A DNA stretch of 64,000 nt from JAYPAN01 sp049597955 (GTDB lineage: Bacteria > Pseudomonadota > Alphaproteobacteria > RS24): assembly GCA_049597955.1 (NCBI GenBank), contig JBMYND010000007.1, positions 43,835-107,834 on the forward strand, given 5' to 3'. The translations under genes and the position numbers were made by a program. Below are positions 1 to 8,797 of this stretch, one piece after another. Numbering within the stretch: position 1 is the stretch's first letter; each line of letters opens with the position of its first letter. A model generated the notes under the pieces. That model was given only the letters and a program-made list of their open reading frames with translations. It was not told where the DNA came from and made no database searches.

Positions 1-500
1 GCAATTTGCACTGCCCGATTGTGTCAGCCGTAAACGGGCCATGCGCCGGTGTCGGCATGAGTTTCGCATTGATGGGCGATATGATAATTGCCGGCAAATC
101 TGCCTTTTTCTTGCAAGCTTTCCGCCGCATTGGCCTTGTGCCGGATGGCGGCGCGACCTATTTGCTGCCGCGTATTATCGGTATGGCCCGCGCCCGCGAA
201 TTGGCGATAATGGGCGAGCGCCTGCCGGCAGAGACGGCATTGGAATGGGGGCTGATAAATCGCGTCAGTGAAGATGACGCATTGATGGATGACGCCAAAA
301 GCCTGGCGCAGGAATTGGCCAAGGGCCCGATGTCATTGGGCATGATACGCGAATTGCTGTGGTCGAGCGTTGATGCCAGCTATGAAGAACAATTGAACAA
401 TGAGCGCATGGCGCAAAGAACGGCAGGGCGCAGCCGCGATTTCAGCGAAGGCGTGGCGGCCTTCAATGAAAAGCGGGAGGCGCAATTCCAAGGCCAATAA
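1..500 (+). CDS. Enoyl-CoA hydratase/isomerase family protein, 5' end outside window
   Basis: Crotonase-fold enzyme acting on acyl-CoA thioesters in the cytoplasm. Only the last 165 or so residues are present; the reading frame is open to the window edge. Visible family features are the oxyanion-hole segment (NGPCAGVGMSFALMGD), the following GLVPDGG turn where an active-site acid usually lies, and the C-terminal helix with FxEGVAAFxEKR. Full-length members are about 260 residues, so roughly 100 N-terminal residues are missing. The exact substrate (fatty acyl, phenylacetyl-type PaaG or other) cannot be told from this part. The serine hydrolase gene follows after 24 bases. Confidence 0.9.
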   Translation, partial: NLHCPIVSAVNGPCAGVGMSFALMGDMIIAGKSAFFLQAFRRIGLVPDGGATYLLPRIIGMARARELAIMGERLPAETALEWGLINRVSEDDALMDDAKSLAQELAKGPMSLGMIRELLWSSVDASYEEQLNNERMAQRTAGRSRDFSEGVAAFNEKREAQFQGQ

Positions 501-524
501 GCGGGCATAGCCGCGGGAGGAAAA

Positions 525-1880
525 ATGAGAATACGTGATTGGCTTCCCCTTGGCATAGCCATTGCGGTCTGGGCCGTTTTTTTTACCATTATATTTGTCG
601 AAAGATGGCAAGCCAACCAGCGCGCCGGTTTTGACGAGGCGCGCCTTGAGCGCATTGACGCCCATTATCAAGCCGCATTTGACAATGGCGAAATGCCGGG
701 CGCACGCGCTGTGATATATCAAGGTGGCGAGATTGTTTATGAGCGCAATTGGGGCTATCAGGACATTGCGGCGCAAAAGCCGATAAAAGCCGATACGATT
801 TTCCACATTTTCTCCATGAGCAAGCCGATTACCTCAGTGGCGGTAATGATGCTGTTTGAGGAAGGCAAGTTTCTGCTGCATGAGCCAATCGCCAAATATA
901 TCCCCGAATTGGCCGATTTACGGGTCTATGATGCCAAAAATGGCACTGGCAATCCGCCCACGCGCCAAGCCACGCGCCAACCCACCATCCATGATGTTCT
1001 GACCCATAGTTCGGGCTTCACCTATGGCTTGTTTGACCCAACACCGGTCGGCGCCCTGTATCGCCAAGAAGGGTTTGAATTGAGTGACGGGATGGATTTG
1101 CAGGGATTTGTTGACAGGCTTGGCAAATTGCCCCTGCGCGCCGACCCCGGCACGCAATGGAATTACAGCGTCTCAACAGATGTGCTGGGGCGCCTTGTCG
1201 AAGTGACTTCCGGCATGTCATTTGGCGCTTTTTTGAAAACCCGCCTGTTCGACCCGCTGGGCATGAAAGATACCGGTTTCACCTATCAGGCCGACAGCCG
1301 CGACCGGATTGCAACCCTGTATTCACCGGTCGGCATACCGAGCCAATTTGCCGATAAAGGGCTGTTCGCCCAACCGACAGGGCCGGGCTTTGAGCCGGCG
1401 CCCGACGCTTTGCTGGAAACCTATCAGCCGGACGCACAATTTCAGTCCGGCGGTGGCGGCCTGGTATCGACCACGGATGATTATTTGCGCTTCGCCCGCA
1501 TGTTGCTCAATGGCGGTGAATTGGACGATGTGCCTATTTTGTCACCCATATCGGTCGAGATGATGCGCCATGATGCGCTTGGTGAGATTAAGGCTTCCCA
1601 GCGCGTCACATCTATTATGCCCAAACCGGGCATTGGCTTCGGGCTGGGCTTTGGGGTCATTACCGACCAGTCAAAAAGCGGCCTGATAATGCCCAAAGAC
1701 AGCTATTTCTGGGGCGGTGCGGCAGGAACCATTTTTTGGATTGACCCGCAAAATGATTTAATCGCTTTGTTTATGACGCAAATTGTGCCGCATCGCACAA
1801 CATTGCGCCAAGATATGTGGCCGCTGACCTATCAGGCGATGACCAGATTGCCGAAAAAACGCAAGGGCCAGCGCCGCTAG
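525..1880 (+). CDS. Serine hydrolase, class C beta-lactamase/esterase family, membrane anchored
   Basis: Protein of 451 residues with the beta-lactamase-related serine hydrolase fold. An N-terminal hydrophobic helix (residues about 7-25) with no clear cleavage site suggests a membrane anchor and a periplasmic catalytic domain. The nucleophile motif is SMSK (Ser97, Lys100), and the second motif Tyr is in WNYSVSTD (Tyr214), a YS variant as in EstB-type esterases. A glycine-rich WGGAAGT stretch near the C-terminus may serve the third motif. The start is supported by GGGAGG at 515-520. Likely an esterase or peptidase rather than a resistance beta-lactamase; substrate unknown. It runs convergently into gatB. 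Confidence 0.85.
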   Translation: MRIRDWLPLGIAIAVWAVFFTIIFVERWQANQRAGFDEARLERIDAHYQAAFDNGEMPGARAVIYQGGEIVYERNWGYQDIAAQKPIKADTIFHIFSMSKPITSVAVMMLFEEGKFLLHEPIAKYIPELADLRVYDAKNGTGNPPTRQATRQPTIHDVLTHSSGFTYGLFDPTPVGALYRQEGFELSDGMDLQGFVDRLGKLPLRADPGTQWNYSVSTDVLGRLVEVTSGMSFGAFLKTRLFDPLGMKDTGFTYQADSRDRIATLYSPVGIPSQFADKGLFAQPTGPGFEPAPDALLETYQPDAQFQSGGGGLVSTTDDYLRFARMLLNGGELDDVPILSPISVEMMRHDALGEIKASQRVTSIMPKPGIGFGLGFGVITDQSKSGLIMPKDSYFWGGAAGTIFWIDPQNDLIALFMTQIVPHRTTLRQDMWPLTYQAMTRLPKKRKGQRR

Positions 1881-1945
1881 CCGACCATGCAGGAGGCCAG
1901 CAAACCGACAAATGACAGGGCAAAAAATATCACCAAATGCGGCAT
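1877..1945 (-). CDS. Possible 22-residue hydrophobic micro-ORF after gatB
   Basis: An ATG lies 6 bases after the gatB stop codon and opens a 22-codon frame rich in Leu, Phe, Val and Ile, ending in a Cys-Met-Val-Gly tail. It could form a single short membrane helix. It fills the gap between two convergent genes and its stop overlaps the stop region of the serine hydrolase. No strong ribosome-binding site is visible, so it may be chance; coupling from gatB would be the only obvious route to translation. Confidence 0.2.
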   Translation of the reverse strand: MPHLVIFFALSFVGLLASCMVG

Positions 1946-1951
1946 GGGCGC

Positions 1952-3445
1952 TTAGGCGTCCTCGTCAAGGCCCAGCTTGGCAATCACCAATTTATTGACC
2001 GCTTGCGGATTGGCCTTGCCGCCGGTTGCCTGCATCACCTGACCGACAAACCAACCGGCCATTTTGGGTTTGGCCTTGGCCTGTTCTACCTTGTCAGGAT
2101 TGGCAGCAATCACCTCGTCCACCGCCGCTTCAATCGCGCCGGTATCAGTGACTTGTTTCAGCCCTTTTTCCTCGACAATATCGGCAGCATCGCGCCCCTG
2201 ATACGGCCCGTCCTCAAACATCAGCTCGAACACATCCTTGGCAATCCGGCTGGAAATTGTGTCATCGGCCAGCAAATCAACCAAGCCGCCCAATTGCTGT
2301 GGCGATACCGGGCTGTCAGCAATGGCCAGACCGGCTTTGTTGAGACCGGCAAACAGGCTGCCGACCACCATATTGGCCACCGCCTTGGCGTCGCGGCCTT
2401 GCGCCGCCGCCTCAAAATAGGCGGCGTTTTCTGCCTCGGCAACCAGAATGCCGGCATCATAGGCCGACAGGCCATAATCGGCCATAAAGCGCGCCTTTTT
2501 GTCATCCGGCAATTCCGGCAGACCGGCGGCAATATCATCAACAAATTCCTGCGAGAATGTCAGCGGCAGCAAATCCGGGTCGGGGAAATAGCGATAATCA
2601 TGCGCTTCTTCCTTTGAGCGCATGGCGCGCGTCTTGCCGCTTTTCGGGTCAAACAGGCGGGTTTCCTGCTTCACTTCACCGCCATCTTCAATCAAATCAA
2701 TCTGGCGGCGTGCTTCATATTCAATGGCTTGGCCGATAAAGCGTATCGAATTGACATTTTTGATTTCACAGCGCGTGCCGAGCGCGTCGCCGGGGCGGCG
2801 CACGGAAACATTGACATCAGCCCGCAAGCTGCCCTGCTCCATATTGCCGTCGCATGTGCCGAGATAGCGCAAAATCGCCCGCAATTTTTTGACATAAGCC
2901 TGTGCTTCAGCCGCCGAGCGCATATCCGGGCGCGAGACAATTTCCATCAACGCCACGCCGGAGCGATTCAAATCGACAAAGCTCTGCTCCGGATGCTGGT
3001 CGTGCAATGACTTGCCCGCATCCTGCTCCAAATGCAGCCGCTCAATACCGACTTTTTTCACTTCCCCATCATCCAAATCAATTTCAATCTCACCCTCGCC
3101 GACAATGGGCTGTTTGAATTGCGAGATTTGATAGCCTTGCGGCAGGTCGGGATAAAAATAATTCTTGCGGTCGAAAACCGATGTCAGATTGATTTGCGCT
3201 TTCAACCCCAAGCCGGTGCGCACGGCCTGTTCGACACATTTCATGTTAATCACCGGCAACATGCCCGGCATGGCTGCATCAACCAGCGAGACTTGGGCAT
3301 TTGGCTCTGCGCCAAATTCGGTCGCCGCGCCGGAAAACAATTTGGCATTGGAGGTCACTTGCGCATGCACTTCCAATCCCAGCACAATCTCCCAATCGCC
3401 GGTGGCCCCGCCAATCAGATTATTTGTTCCGCCTGTCTCGCTCAT
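1952..3445 (-). CDS. gatB: Aspartyl/glutamyl-tRNA amidotransferase subunit B
   Basis: Kinase and tRNA-binding subunit of GatCAB, which turns mischarged Glu-tRNA(Gln) and Asp-tRNA(Asn) into the correct Gln/Asn forms. The catalytic half begins with EIVLGLEVHAQ and carries the metal-binding YFYPDLPQGYQISQ and DLNRSGVALMEIVS segments; the C-terminal half is the helical/YqeY domain ending in GKANPQAVNKLV. The ATG at 3445 overlaps the gatA TGA (ATGA junction) and is preferred to a start 5 codons upstream. About 497 residues, normal for the family. Last gene of the gatC-gatA-gatB operon. Confidence 0.97.
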   Translation of the reverse strand: MSETGGTNNLIGGATGDWEIVLGLEVHAQVTSNAKLFSGAATEFGAEPNAQVSLVDAAMPGMLPVINMKCVEQAVRTGLGLKAQINLTSVFDRKNYFYPDLPQGYQISQFKQPIVGEGEIEIDLDDGEVKKVGIERLHLEQDAGKSLHDQHPEQSFVDLNRSGVALMEIVSRPDMRSAAEAQAYVKKLRAILRYLGTCDGNMEQGSLRADVNVSVRRPGDALGTRCEIKNVNSIRFIGQAIEYEARRQIDLIEDGGEVKQETRLFDPKSGKTRAMRSKEEAHDYRYFPDPDLLPLTFSQEFVDDIAAGLPELPDDKKARFMADYGLSAYDAGILVAEAENAAYFEAAAQGRDAKAVANMVVGSLFAGLNKAGLAIADSPVSPQQLGGLVDLLADDTISSRIAKDVFELMFEDGPYQGRDAADIVEEKGLKQVTDTGAIEAAVDEVIAANPDKVEQAKAKPKMAGWFVGQVMQATGGKANPQAVNKLVIAKLGLDEDA

Positions 3446-4920
3446 TGGTCTTTCCACCATATTTGTGGCCGCGCGGTAAACCCTGCCGCCTCTTCCATCA
3501 CTCCGGCAACGCGCAGCAAGGCCTCTTCGCCGAAAGCCTGTCCAATCAATTGCAGCCCCAATGGCAAGCCATCCTTATCCAGCCCGGCCGGCACGGAAAT
3601 ACCCGGCAGACCGGCCAGATTGACGGTTACGGTAAACACATCATTCAAATACATGTCCAACGGGTCATCGACTTTGCCGCCAATCGGAAACGCCGCCGAC
3701 GGCGTGGTCGGCGTCAGCAGCACATCGCATTTTTCATAGGCCGAAGCAAAATCTTCGGCAATCAAACGCCGCACTTGCAGGGCTTTAATGTAATAAGCGT
3801 CATAATAACCGGCGGACAGCGCATAAGTGCCAATCATCACACGCCGCGTCACCTCCTCGCCAAAACCTGCCGCGCGCGTGCCGGCATACATGTTTTCCAA
3901 ATCAATGCCCGCCTTGCGCGCGCCATAGCGCACGCCGTCATAGCGCGCCAGATTGGAAGACGCCTCGGCCGGGGCGATAATATAATAGGCGGGCAGCGCA
4001 TATTTGGTGTGGGGCAGCGACACATCGACAATTTCCGCACCGGCGGCGCGCAGCCAGTCAATGCCCTGTTGCCAAAGCGCGTCAATTTCGGCGGGCATAT
4101 TATCGACGCGATATTCTTTCGGTATCCCGACTTTCAACCCGCGAATATCACCGGTCAGCGCCGCTTCATAATCCGGCACGGGCCGGTCAATACTGGTTGT
4201 GTCCTTGGCATCAAAGCCCGACATGGACGACAACATAATCGCTGTATCGCGCACATTGCGGCAAATCGGGCCAGCCTGGTCAAGCGAGGAAGCAAAAGCC
4301 ACAATGCCCCAGCGCGAGCAGCGCCCATAGGTTGGCTTCATGCCAACCGTGCCGGTAAAAGCCGCCGGTTGGCGAATCGAACCGCCAGTATCGGTCGCGG
4401 TGGCGGCAACACCCAAATGCGCCGCCACTGCCGCCGATGAGCCGCCGGACGAGCCGCCCGGCACAAGGTTTTGTCCATCCGCGCCACGCCACGGATTGAC
4501 CACTGGCCCAAAGCGCGAGGTTTCATTGCTCGACCCCATGGCAAATTCGTCATTATTCAGCTTGCCGAGCATCACCGCGCCATCATTCCAAAGATTTTGC
4601 GTCACCGTGCTTTCATAAGTCGGGGTGAATTCGTCGAGAATATTGGAGCAGGCTGTGGTGCGGACATCCTTGGTGCAAAACAAGTCTTTCACGCCAATCG
4701 GCAGCCCCTCAAGCGGGCGGGCTGTGCCGGCCGCCAAGCGCGTGTCGCTTTCTGCTGCCATTGCCAGCGCCTTGTCGGCGGTTTCCAACACAAAGGCGTT
4801 AAGCGGGGCGGAGGCTGCCACGGCTTCCAGATGGGCTTGCGTCAACTCGCTTGCGGTAAACTCTTTTTTGGCCAGCCCGTCGCGTGCCTCGGCCAGATTC
4901 AGCTCAGTCAAATCACCCAT
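3442..4920 (-). CDS. gatA: Aspartyl/glutamyl-tRNA amidotransferase subunit A
   Basis: Amidase-signature subunit that releases ammonia from glutamine for GatB. The Ser-cisSer-Lys triad is visible: Lys78 in GVKDLF, the cis-Ser in PGGSSGGSSAA (around Ser157), and the nucleophile Ser181 in DTGGSIRQPAAF. 492 residues, full length. The ATG shares one base with the gatC stop (TAATG), so translation is probably coupled along gatC-gatA-gatB. Confidence 0.98.
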   Translation of the reverse strand: MGDLTELNLAEARDGLAKKEFTASELTQAHLEAVAASAPLNAFVLETADKALAMAAESDTRLAAGTARPLEGLPIGVKDLFCTKDVRTTACSNILDEFTPTYESTVTQNLWNDGAVMLGKLNNDEFAMGSSNETSRFGPVVNPWRGADGQNLVPGGSSGGSSAAVAAHLGVAATATDTGGSIRQPAAFTGTVGMKPTYGRCSRWGIVAFASSLDQAGPICRNVRDTAIMLSSMSGFDAKDTTSIDRPVPDYEAALTGDIRGLKVGIPKEYRVDNMPAEIDALWQQGIDWLRAAGAEIVDVSLPHTKYALPAYYIIAPAEASSNLARYDGVRYGARKAGIDLENMYAGTRAAGFGEEVTRRVMIGTYALSAGYYDAYYIKALQVRRLIAEDFASAYEKCDVLLTPTTPSAAFPIGGKVDDPLDMYLNDVFTVTVNLAGLPGISVPAGLDKDGLPLGLQLIGQAFGEEALLRVAGVMEEAAGFTARPQIWWKDQ

Positions 4921-5207
4921 TATTCAACCACTTTCGGCACAGCGAAATAATCATCATCGCGTTCCGGCGCATTGGCCAATATCGCATCCGGATAGCCGCC
5001 ATCATTAACGACATCATCACGCATCCGCATTGTTGCCTCAACCGCCGAGGTCAGCGGCTTAACCCCTTGCGTGTCCAATTCGTTCAATTGTTCTACAAAA
5101 TCGAGAATGGAAGACAATTCCTTTGCCAGACCGGGCAATTGCTCGTCGCCCACACCGATACGCGCCAATGTCGCGATGCGGCGCACCATTGTTTCGTCAA
5201 CCGACAT
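4920..5207 (-). CDS. gatC: Aspartyl/glutamyl-tRNA amidotransferase subunit C
   Basis: Small subunit of 95 residues that holds GatA and GatB together. It shows the typical start V-x-R-I-A-T-L-A-R-I and the FVEQLNELDTQGVKP segment. ATG at 5207 is chosen over an in-frame TTG two codons earlier because AAAAGG lies 7 bases upstream. First gene of the operon; it diverges from ruvX, with about 110 bases between the two starts that must hold both promoters. Confidence 0.95.
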   Translation of the reverse strand: MSVDETMVRRIATLARIGVGDEQLPGLAKELSSILDFVEQLNELDTQGVKPLTSAVEATMRMRDDVVNDGGYPDAILANAPERDDDYFAVPKVVE

Positions 5208-5317
5208 ATTCAAGCCTTTTCAGATATAAAACGTGGGCGGAAACTAGCAAAGCCTGTCTCTTATCGCAATATGTTGCCAATCAATATCTGCGCAGCAATA
5301 GGCTTGCCCGATTTTTC

Positions 5318-5806
5318 ATGCTACCAAGCATTATGGAAATGGTCGAAACGGCAGAGCGTCTCAAGGAAAGTCTGACAAAAGGCCAAAGGCTGATGGCGTT
5401 GGATTTGGGCAGCAAGACAATTGGTCTGGCGATTGCCGATACCGGCCATCAAATCGCCACGCCTTTTGACACAATAAGGCGGAAGAAATTTTCGCTGGAT
5501 GCCGCGCAATTGGCCGACATTATTGCCCAGCAAGATATTGGCGGGCTGGTGGTCGGCCTGCCATTGAATATGGACGGCTCGCAAGGCCCGCGCGTGCAGG
5601 CGACCCGCGCCTTTATCCGCAATCTGGCGCAATTGGACAATTTCCCCACCCTGCCGGTTTTGCTGTGGGATGAGCGCCTGTCCACTGCCGCGGTTGAGCG
5701 CACTTTGCTGGCCGCCGATACCAGCCGCGCCAAACGCGCCACAGTGATAGATAAAATGGCCGCCGCTTTCATTCTTCAAGGCGTGCTGGATTATCTGAAT
5801 AATTGA
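5318..5806 (+). CDS. ruvX: Putative pre-16S rRNA nuclease / Holliday junction resolvase (YqgF family)
   Basis: RNase H-fold nuclease implicated in 16S rRNA 5' maturation. Recognisable motifs are MALDLGSKTIGLAIAD with its metal-binding Asp, VVGLPLNMDGS, LWDERLSTAAVERTL and the closing DKMAAAFILQGVLD. The start is uncertain: ATG codons at 5318, 5333 and 5339 all precede the conserved core and none has a strong ribosome-binding site. A start at 5393 would give 137 residues, close to the family minimum. The longer open frame upstream (from 5123) overlaps gatC antisense and is not used. pyrB follows. Confidence 0.9.
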   Translation: MLPSIMEMVETAERLKESLTKGQRLMALDLGSKTIGLAIADTGHQIATPFDTIRRKKFSLDAAQLADIIAQQDIGGLVVGLPLNMDGSQGPRVQATRAFIRNLAQLDNFPTLPVLLWDERLSTAAVERTLLAADTSRAKRATVIDKMAAAFILQGVLDYLNN

Positions 5807-5853
5807 TAATCCGCTTGCCACGACTCGCTCTCTAGCCTATAGATTTGGCTTTG

Positions 5854-6819
5854 ATGAGCCAGCGCCCACCAAGTTTTACATTCCCCCATCGCAATCTTCT
5901 GGGGATTGAAGGCCTTTCCGTTTCTGATATCACCAATTTGCTTGATTTGTCCGACAGCTATGTCGAACAAAACCGACAGCTTGACAAGAAAACGGCGGTG
6001 CTGCGCGGACGCACGCAAATCAATCTTTTCTTTGAAAGCTCCACCCGCACGCAAAGCTCTTTCGAGCTTGCCGGCAAACGCCTTGGTGCCGATGTGATGA
6101 ATATGTCCGTCGCAGCCTCGGCGGTAAATAAGGGTGAGACATTGCTTGATACCGCCGTGACGCTGAACGCCATGCATCCGGATTTGCTGGTTGTCCGCCA
6201 TGGTGACAGTGGCGCGGTCGCCCTGCTTGCCCAAAAAGTCTCTTGCGCGGTGCTGAATGCCGGTGACGGCGCACATGAACACCCAACCCAGGCATTGCTT
6301 GACGCGCTGACCATACGCCGCCGGCTTGGTCGCCTTGAAGGCTTGCGGGTGGCGATTTGCGGCGACATCACCCATTCGCGGGTCGCGCGCTCCAATTTGC
6401 TGCTGCTCAATCGCATGGGGGCGAGCGTGCATCTTATCGGCCCGCCAACCCTGATACCGGCAGGTGCTGAAGCACTGGGCGCACGCGTCTTCCATGACAT
6501 GCGCGAAGGGCTTGCCGGGTGCGATATTGTAATGATGCTGCGCCTGCAAAGCGAACGTATGAGCGGTGCGCTTATTCCTTCCGTGCGGGAATATTACCAT
6601 CTTTACGGGCTTGACCGCGACAAGCTGGCCCATGCCAAGCCGGATGCGCTGGTTATGCATCCCGGCCCGATGAACAGAGGCGTGGAAATTGACAGCCTCT
6701 TGGCCGATGACCCGGATATCAGCCTGATACGCGACCAGGTGGAAATGGGTGTCGCCGTGCGCATGGCGGTGCTGGAAGCACTGGCCGCCAATCTTCCAAA
6801 TAAGGGAGGCGCGCAATGA
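5854..6819 (+). CDS. pyrB: Aspartate carbamoyltransferase catalytic subunit
   Basis: Second step of pyrimidine synthesis: carbamoyl phosphate plus aspartate to N-carbamoylaspartate. The carbamoyl-phosphate signature FFESSTRTQSSFE is near the N-terminus, followed by HPTQALLDALT and a C-terminal LVMHPGPMNRGVEI. About 321 residues, as expected for an ATCase catalytic chain; no pyrI regulatory gene is adjacent. ATG 5854 is chosen over TTG 5845. The stop overlaps the pyrC' ATG by 4 bases (ATGA). Pairing with a dihydroorotase-like partner suggests a PyrB-PyrC' complex of the Pseudomonas type. Confidence 0.97.
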   Translation: MSQRPPSFTFPHRNLLGIEGLSVSDITNLLDLSDSYVEQNRQLDKKTAVLRGRTQINLFFESSTRTQSSFELAGKRLGADVMNMSVAASAVNKGETLLDTAVTLNAMHPDLLVVRHGDSGAVALLAQKVSCAVLNAGDGAHEHPTQALLDALTIRRRLGRLEGLRVAICGDITHSRVARSNLLLLNRMGASVHLIGPPTLIPAGAEALGARVFHDMREGLAGCDIVMMLRLQSERMSGALIPSVREYYHLYGLDRDKLAHAKPDALVMHPGPMNRGVEIDSLLADDPDISLIRDQVEMGVAVRMAVLEALAANLPNKGGAQ

Positions 6820-8099
6820 GCAAACATGACCGCGCCTATATCAATGCCCGGCTGCTCGACCCGGCAAGCGGGCTGGATTGCCTTGGCAGCTTGGTGGTTC
6901 AAGATGGACGTATTGCTGCCATTGGGGAAAATATCACCCTGCCCGATAATATAGACAGGCAAGATTGCAACGGGCTGGCGATACTCCCCGGCCTTGTGGA
7001 TATGCAAGTCTTTACCGGCGAGCCGGGCGCGGAACATAAGGAAACTTTGGCGACCGCCTCCAATGCGGCAGCCGCAGGCGGCGTTGCGCATATGGTTGTC
7101 ATGCCCAATACCGACCCGGTGATTGACGAGGCAGCATTGGTTGATTTCATCCGGCGGCGCGCGCGCGCCACGGCCAAAGTCAATATTTACCCAATGGCGG
7201 CCATTACGCGCGGCTGCCATGGCGAAGCTTTGAGCGAATTTGGCCTGTTGCTGGAGGCAGGCGCGGTGGCCTTTACCGATGGCGACCGGGCAGTGATGAA
7301 TGCGCTGACCATGCGTCGGGCGCTGGCTTATGCCGCGCCTTTCAATGCGCTGGTCATGCAACATGCGATGGATCAAAATCTGCAAAGCGCCGGTGTCATG
7401 CATGAAGGCGAATTGGCGACACGGCTTGGCCTTGCCGGTATTCCGGTGGCGGCGGAAACAGCCATTATTGACCGCGATTTGCGGCTGCTGGCGATTACCG
7501 GCGGGCGCTATCATGTGGCGCAAATCTCAGCCGCTGACAGTGTGGAAACCATACGCGCTGCCAAAGCAGGCGGCTTGAATATCAGTTGTTCCGTATCAGC
7601 CACTCATTTAATGCTGAATGAAAATGACGTGGAGAATTATCGCACTTTTGCCAAATTAAACCCGCCCTTGCGCAGCGAAACCGACCGGCTGGCTTTGCTG
7701 GCCGGTATTGAAGATGGCACAATTGATGTGATTGTGTCCGGCCATAACCCGCAAGATGTAGAGGCCAAACGCCAGCCTTTCGCCCAAGCTGCCTATGGCA
7801 CGGTCGGCGTTGAAACGCTTTTGGCCACTGTGTTGAGCTTGCATCACAGCACTAATTCTGATTTGCTGACTTTATTGGGATGTGTGACCTCGCGTCCGGC
7901 GGCGCTTTTGGGGCTGCAAGCGGGCGGTCTGCAAATCGGCGCCAAGGCGGATTTTGCGATTGTCGATATTGAGGCGCCTTGGGTGATTGATGCCGACAGG
8001 CTGAAATCCAAATCGCAGAACTCAGCGATTGAAGGCCGCCAATTGCAAGGCATTGTGCAGGCGCTCTATCTGGCTGGCAAAAAAGTGACCTCCGATTAA
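6816..8099 (+). CDS. pyrC: Dihydroorotase-like protein lacking catalytic metal ligands (PyrC')
   Basis: Amidohydrolase-fold protein of 427 residues, closest in form to class I dihydroorotases, but the catalytic residues are altered. The metal-binding His-x-His after the first strand is replaced (Gln64 and Phe66 in DMQVFTGEPGAEH), a later ligand His is Gln236 in YHVAQIS, and the catalytic Asp of the usual TDH motif is Gly309 in VSGHNPQ. A nearby HCED-type motif reads QHAMD. Inference: this is a non-catalytic partner of PyrB, comparable to Pseudomonas PyrC', and an active dihydroorotase should be encoded elsewhere. It has a strong AGGGAGG site and an ATGA overlap with pyrB. Confidence 0.9.
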   Translation: MSKHDRAYINARLLDPASGLDCLGSLVVQDGRIAAIGENITLPDNIDRQDCNGLAILPGLVDMQVFTGEPGAEHKETLATASNAAAAGGVAHMVVMPNTDPVIDEAALVDFIRRRARATAKVNIYPMAAITRGCHGEALSEFGLLLEAGAVAFTDGDRAVMNALTMRRALAYAAPFNALVMQHAMDQNLQSAGVMHEGELATRLGLAGIPVAAETAIIDRDLRLLAITGGRYHVAQISAADSVETIRAAKAGGLNISCSVSATHLMLNENDVENYRTFAKLNPPLRSETDRLALLAGIEDGTIDVIVSGHNPQDVEAKRQPFAQAAYGTVGVETLLATVLSLHHSTNSDLLTLLGCVTSRPAALLGLQAGGLQIGAKADFAIVDIEAPWVIDADRLKSKSQNSAIEGRQLQGIVQALYLAGKKVTSD

Positions 8100-8125
8100 A
8101 TTAAGGGGGCGTAAGAGAGAGAAAA

Positions 8126-8722
8126 ATGGCAGATGGTTTGGTGATTTTATTGGTTGTTCTTGGCGGCTATCTGATTGGCTCCATTCCCTCCGGTTTGGTG
8201 CTGACACGGGCCGCTGGCAAGGGCGATATTCGTGACATCGGCTCCGGCAATATCGGCACGACAAATGTTTTGCGCACCGGCAGCAAAGGCTTGGCCGCGC
8301 TGACTTTATTGGCCGATGCGGGCAAGGGCGTGCTGGCGGTTTATATCGCCGATATTCTTGTCGGCGGCAGCGGCGTTTATCTTGCCGCGCTGGCCTGTTT
8401 TTGCGGCCATGTTTTTCCGGTCTGGCTGGGCTTTAAGGGCGGCAAGGGTGTGGCCACTTTTATCGGCCTGATTCTGGCGCTGTCGCCTTTGCCCGGACTG
8501 GCCTTTTTGCTTATCTGGCTTGCGACCGCGCTTATCGGTCGTCGGTCGTCTTTGGCGGCGATAGTCGCGCTGCTTGTGACGCCGTTTTTTCTCTGGTTTC
8601 TTGGCGAATATGACGCCGCCATGGCTTTTGGCATAATGGTGCTGATTGCGCTTTGGGCGCATCGGGAAAACATTGCCCGCCTGCGCGCAGGCACTGAGCC
8701 GCGCATTGGCAGTGCTGCCTGA
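8126..8722 (+). CDS. plsY: Glycerol-3-phosphate acyltransferase PlsY
   Basis: Integral membrane enzyme that transfers acyl groups from acyl phosphate to glycerol 3-phosphate, the first step in phospholipid synthesis. The three conserved loops are present: GSIPSGLVLTRAAGKGDIRDIGSGNIGTTN split over the first loop, FKGGKGVATFIG in the second, and HRENIARLRAGTEPRIG near the end. About five membrane helices and 198 residues, as usual. It lies 26 bases after pyrC' and may share its transcript. Confidence 0.96.
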   Translation: MADGLVILLVVLGGYLIGSIPSGLVLTRAAGKGDIRDIGSGNIGTTNVLRTGSKGLAALTLLADAGKGVLAVYIADILVGGSGVYLAALACFCGHVFPVWLGFKGGKGVATFIGLILALSPLPGLAFLLIWLATALIGRRSSLAAIVALLVTPFFLWFLGEYDAAMAFGIMVLIALWAHRENIARLRAGTEPRIGSAA

Positions 8723-8797
8723 CGGCTTATACCCGCCGCGCTTGCGGGAATAATAACAAGCCCGTAAAGGGCTGAGCAAAAACAATAAGGACGGAAT

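Noticed and set aside
3301..4440. Plus-strand open frame of about 379 codons across gatA and gatB
   Set aside because: Antisense shadow of gatA/gatB. The sense strand encodes a full conserved amidase with an intact triad.
5214..5252. Possible gatCAB promoter (TTGCTA with TATATC, 16 bases apart, minus strand)
   Set aside because: The -10 would lie within 20 bases of the gatC start, leaving no room for the ribosome-binding site in the transcript.
6603..7523. Minus-strand open frame of 306 codons opposite pyrB/pyrC'
   Set aside because: Shadow of the conserved pyrB and pyrC' frames; no family features.
8723..8797. Two small hairpins between plsY and dprA (CCCGC/GCGGG and AGCCC/GGGCT) as a terminator or attenuator
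   Set aside because: Neither is followed by a T run and the stems are only five bases; support is too weak.
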